Source: Thermomicrobiales bacterium (GTDB taxonomy: Bacteria > Chloroflexota > Chloroflexia > Thermomicrobiales > UBA6265). Taken from it: a stretch of DNA of 64,000 nt. The DNA is taken from contig JAMLHN010000007.1 of the NCBI GenBank assembly GCA_023957115.1, positions 1 to 64,000 on the forward strand, in the 5' to 3' direction. A program made the position numbers and the translations under genes. This document shows positions 61,722-64,000 of the stretch, one piece after another; position 1 is the first letter of the stretch; each line of letters begins with the position of its first letter. The notes beneath the pieces were generated by a model, which saw only the letters and a list, made by a program, of their open reading frames with translations, did not search any database and was not told the origin of the DNA.

Positions 61722-62624
61722 CTATTTGCGCGTTCTCGGATCCAGGGCGTCCCGGAGTCCATCGCCGAGCAGGTTGAATCCAAGAACGGTTATCGCGATA
61801 GCCAAGCCCGGGAAAATGGCGACCCACGGCGCCTGCTGCATGAAACTCTGGCCATCTTTCAGCATTCGGCCCCAGGTGGGCGTGGGGGGAGAGGCGCTGA
61901 GGCCCAGGAAGGAGAGCGCCGCCTCGGCCAGGATGGCATAGCTCAGGCTGATCGTGATGCGGACGATCAGGATACTCAGCGTGTTTGGCGCGATATGGCG
62001 AAAGAGGATGCGTCTGTTGGTTGCGCCGGAGGCGCGTGCGGCCTCGACATATTCGCGATGTGACTCAACCATCGCTGGCGCGCGAATGGTCCGGGCAAAG
62101 ATCGGGATGTAGACGATGCCGATCGCAATCATCGCGTTGGCGGCCGAAGGGCCCAGAATGGCCAAAATGGCAATGGCAAGCACGATTTCCGGGAATGACA
62201 GCAAGGCATCCATGACCCGCATGATCAGCGAATCGAGCCTGCGGCTGTTGAAGCCGGCGATAAGGCCGAGCGGCGCGCCGATCAGGGTTGCCAGTCCGAC
62301 GGAGATGCCCCCGACCATCAGGGACACCCGTGCCCCGTAGATGATGCGGCTGAGAATGTCGCGTCCGAGCTCATCGGTGCCTAGCAAGTGCGCGCTGCTT
62401 GGCGCGGCGATCCGGTTGCGCACGTCTCGTTCATACGGATCATAGGGCGCGATCAGCGGCGCGAAAACGGCTGCCAGGATCACGAGCACAATGATGAGCA
62501 GTCCAACGAGCGCCAGGCGATTCCTGAGCCAGAAACGGATCTGATTGGAGATACGGTCAGACCAGGAGTCAGCGGCTGGCGAGACTTCGGCGGCATCTGC
62601 GAGAGAGATGGTCGGCTCGAACAT
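61722..62624 (-). CDS. Peptide ABC transporter permease, DppC type
   Basis: A 300-residue permease with an N-terminal OppC-type segment (LRNRLALVGLLIIVLVILAAVFAPLIAPYDPYE) and five or six membrane helices. The EAA loop that contacts the ATPase is near residue 195 (EYVEAARASGATNRRILFRHIAPN). It pairs with the DppB-type permease to form the channel. The start codon overlaps the TAA stop of the dppB-type gene (TAATG), so the two are translationally coupled. Confidence 0.93.
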   Translation of the reverse strand: MFEPTISLADAAEVSPAADSWSDRISNQIRFWLRNRLALVGLLIIVLVILAAVFAPLIAPYDPYERDVRNRIAAPSSAHLLGTDELGRDILSRIIYGARVSLMVGGISVGLATLIGAPLGLIAGFNSRRLDSLIMRVMDALLSFPEIVLAIAILAILGPSAANAMIAIGIVYIPIFARTIRAPAMVESHREYVEAARASGATNRRILFRHIAPNTLSILIVRITISLSYAILAEAALSFLGLSASPPTPTWGRMLKDGQSFMQQAPWVAIFPGLAIAITVLGFNLLGDGLRDALDPRTRK

Positions 62625-63568
62625 TATTGAAACCGTATTCGTGGATCGAGGATCGAATAGAGGAGATCGACAACGAGATTTATCACAATGAACGAGATGG
62701 CAAAGATCATGACGACGCCCTGGATCAGCGGGTAGTCACGATTTCCAATGCCATAGATGAGGAGCCGGCCAACACCCGGAACCGCGAAGACTTCCTCCAC
62801 GACGACAGCCCCACCAAGCAGGAACCCAAGCTGCAGGCCGATCACCGTGATGATCGGCAACAGCGCATTCTTCAGCGTGTGCGTAACGAGGGTGACGCGT
62901 TCGCTCAGACCTTTTGCCCGGGCCGTGCGAATGTAGTCCTGATTCAGGACATCGAGCATGGCACTGCGCGTCATGCGGCTGATACTCGCCGCCAGGCCGG
63001 CGCCAAGCGCAATCGACGGCATGAGGATATGCGTAAACCATTCGGTAACGCTCGTGAACGGAGATACGTAGCCCGACACGGGAAGCCAGTGCAGTTTGAT
63101 CGAAAAGAGCAGGATGAGCATCAGGGCGAGCCAGAAGCTCGGGATGCACAGCCCCACGAGCGCGCTGACCATGGCAATGCCATCCACCATGGTGTTGGCA
63201 CGGTAGGCGGCGATCATGCCGGCGGGAATCCCGATGACGACGCCGATGATGAGCGCGAATATGGCAAGCGAGAATGTGGCGGGAAGCCGATCGAGCAGAA
63301 GGGACGAAACGCTTTCCTGCGTGGAAAGCGATGTTCCGAAGTCACCAGAAATCATGCCGGCTGCCCAACGGAGATATTGAACGACGACTGGCTGATCCAA
63401 CCCCCACTTCTCGATGAGGTGCGTTCTGGCCTCATCGGTAAGGTTTTCTCCAAGCAGGAGCGAAACCGGGTCTCCCGGGATGAGTCTGATAATGGCAAAC
63501 ACGAGAATGGAAACGAGGACGATGACGCCTGCGGCTGAGATGAGTCGGCTTGCAATGTACCGCGTCAC
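62624..63568 (-). CDS. Peptide ABC transporter permease, DppB type
   Basis: A 314-residue DppB/OppB permease with the family start RYIASRLISAAGVIVLVSILVFAIIRLIPGDP and six membrane helices. The EAA-type loop is QDYIRTARAKGLSERVTLVTHTLKNALLP (about 200-228). It is the first gene of the peptide operon. GTG 63568 has GAGGAG 11 bases upstream and begins at the family N-terminus; the frame continues ten codons further without a site. No genes for the DppD/DppF ATPases occur in the window. Confidence 0.93.
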   Translation of the reverse strand: MTRYIASRLISAAGVIVLVSILVFAIIRLIPGDPVSLLLGENLTDEARTHLIEKWGLDQPVVVQYLRWAAGMISGDFGTSLSTQESVSSLLLDRLPATFSLAIFALIIGVVIGIPAGMIAAYRANTMVDGIAMVSALVGLCIPSFWLALMLILLFSIKLHWLPVSGYVSPFTSVTEWFTHILMPSIALGAGLAASISRMTRSAMLDVLNQDYIRTARAKGLSERVTLVTHTLKNALLPIITVIGLQLGFLLGGAVVVEEVFAVPGVGRLLIYGIGNRDYPLIQGVVMIFAISFIVINLVVDLLYSILDPRIRFQ

Positions 63569-63842
63569 TCGGTCCGCTACTCCTCGTAGGTGTGCCAAGT
63601 CGCCGCCGCGCTCGTGGGAGGGCGGCTCAGGAAGTCATGAAGACGACGATCTATGGGACTGACGTGTACGTGTCGTTCGGTTGGCGTCTGCTGGCCTATG
63701 CTCGCATACGCGTAACTGCCTGTCAAACCCACATGGTGGAATTTTCAGGAACGATCGAATGGCTGCGTATCGGGTATTCGCGTGATTGCATGCGGGTACA
63801 CCGCATGGGGTAGGCACCGGCAAAAACATCACCGGCACAGCC
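63569..63842. promoter_or_regulatory. Upstream region of the peptide operon
   Basis: This 274-base gap should hold the operon promoter on the minus strand. No clear promoter or operator was recognised. Its open frames have no ribosome sites or conserved sequence. Confidence 0.4.
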
Positions 63843-64000
63843 TCAATCGCCGTCCAGTGCTGCCTCGATGGCGTCACGGGCGGATTCACTGGAGAGCGGT
63901 CCGAAGACGATGGCTGAGACCGTGCCGTCCGGGCGGATGAACACGGTGGCTGGAAATGTATCTACCCCAAACGCTTGTGTTACTGGACCAATCGTGTCGC
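63843..64000 (-). CDS. Thioredoxin-like (TlpA/redoxin) protein, C-terminal fragment
   Basis: The window cuts this minus-strand gene, leaving its last 52 codons. The sequence VTQAFGVDTFPATVFIRPDG is the cis-proline region of a thioredoxin fold (FPATVFI), followed by TVSAIVFGPLSSESARDAIEAALDGD. This fits a TlpA/ResA-type thiol-disulfide protein. The active-site CxxC would lie beyond the window edge and was not seen. Confidence 0.8.
   Translation of the reverse strand, partial: DTIGPVTQAFGVDTFPATVFIRPDGTVSAIVFGPLSSESARDAIEAALDGD

Overview
The window is a GC-rich bacterial chromosome segment that most resembles Chloroflexota, class Thermomicrobia or a relative. This assignment is an inference from gene content, not a placement. 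The supporting signs are a KimA-like potassium permease, an F420-type luciferase-like oxidoreductase, secreted proteins rich in Pro/Thr linkers, SH3b-repeat proteins, META-domain proteins, and many short G/C-biased dispersed repeats between genes. No tRNA, rRNA, CRISPR array, prophage or intact insertion sequence was recognised.

Layout. 0.3-5.1 kb holds a cluster usually found near the replication origin (yidC, jag, a PfkB kinase, mnmE). 5.2-12.9 kb is a mixed set: a small membrane protein and acetyltransferase, a VOC protein, a methyltransferase, two beta-lactamase-fold lipoproteins, a frameshifted ABC-F ATPase and a DinB-like protein. 13.0-17.0 kb is one very large secreted protein built of about nine cysteine-containing prealbumin-like modules. 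17-27.5 kb carries a cupin, a class III aminotransferase, an SH3b/M23-like secreted protein, a luciferase-like oxidoreductase, META proteins, gltX and an exported sulfurtransferase. 27.9-30.2 kb is the KimA-like permease.

30.5-39.4 kb is the most distinctive locus. Three large surface-protein genes lie in tandem, each with a signal peptide, repeated small domains or threonine-rich stalks, and a C-terminal sortase-type signal (LPSTG, LPSTG, FPDTG) followed by a membrane helix and basic residues. No sortase gene is in the window. 39.5-53.9 kb holds a TIM-barrel/DUF309 fusion, smc, two YtxH-like proteins, a LuxR-type regulator, an enolase-superfamily enzyme, a bacterial dynamin, a PPi-type phosphofructokinase with a wHTH regulator, a CBS/zinc-ribbon protein and a frameshifted PadR regulator. 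53.9-55.0 kb is gene-free and filled with repeats. 55.0-58 kb has an ECF sigma factor overlapping a membrane protein with a copper-less cupredoxin domain, then a branched-chain aminotransferase. 58.2-63.6 kb is a minus-strand operon for peptide uptake (dppB, dppC, Tat-exported binding protein) ending in a gamma-glutamyltransferase. A redoxin fragment closes the window.

Two chromosome-wide themes recur. A family of short repeats made of variants of GGAGTTGGGATTTAGGAGT sits at the 3' ends of genes and often provides their stop codons. Two extended palindromes of the type AGAAC-N4-GTTCT look like LexA (SOS) boxes. Two loci (ABC-F, PadR) look frameshifted, which could be real decay or assembly error.
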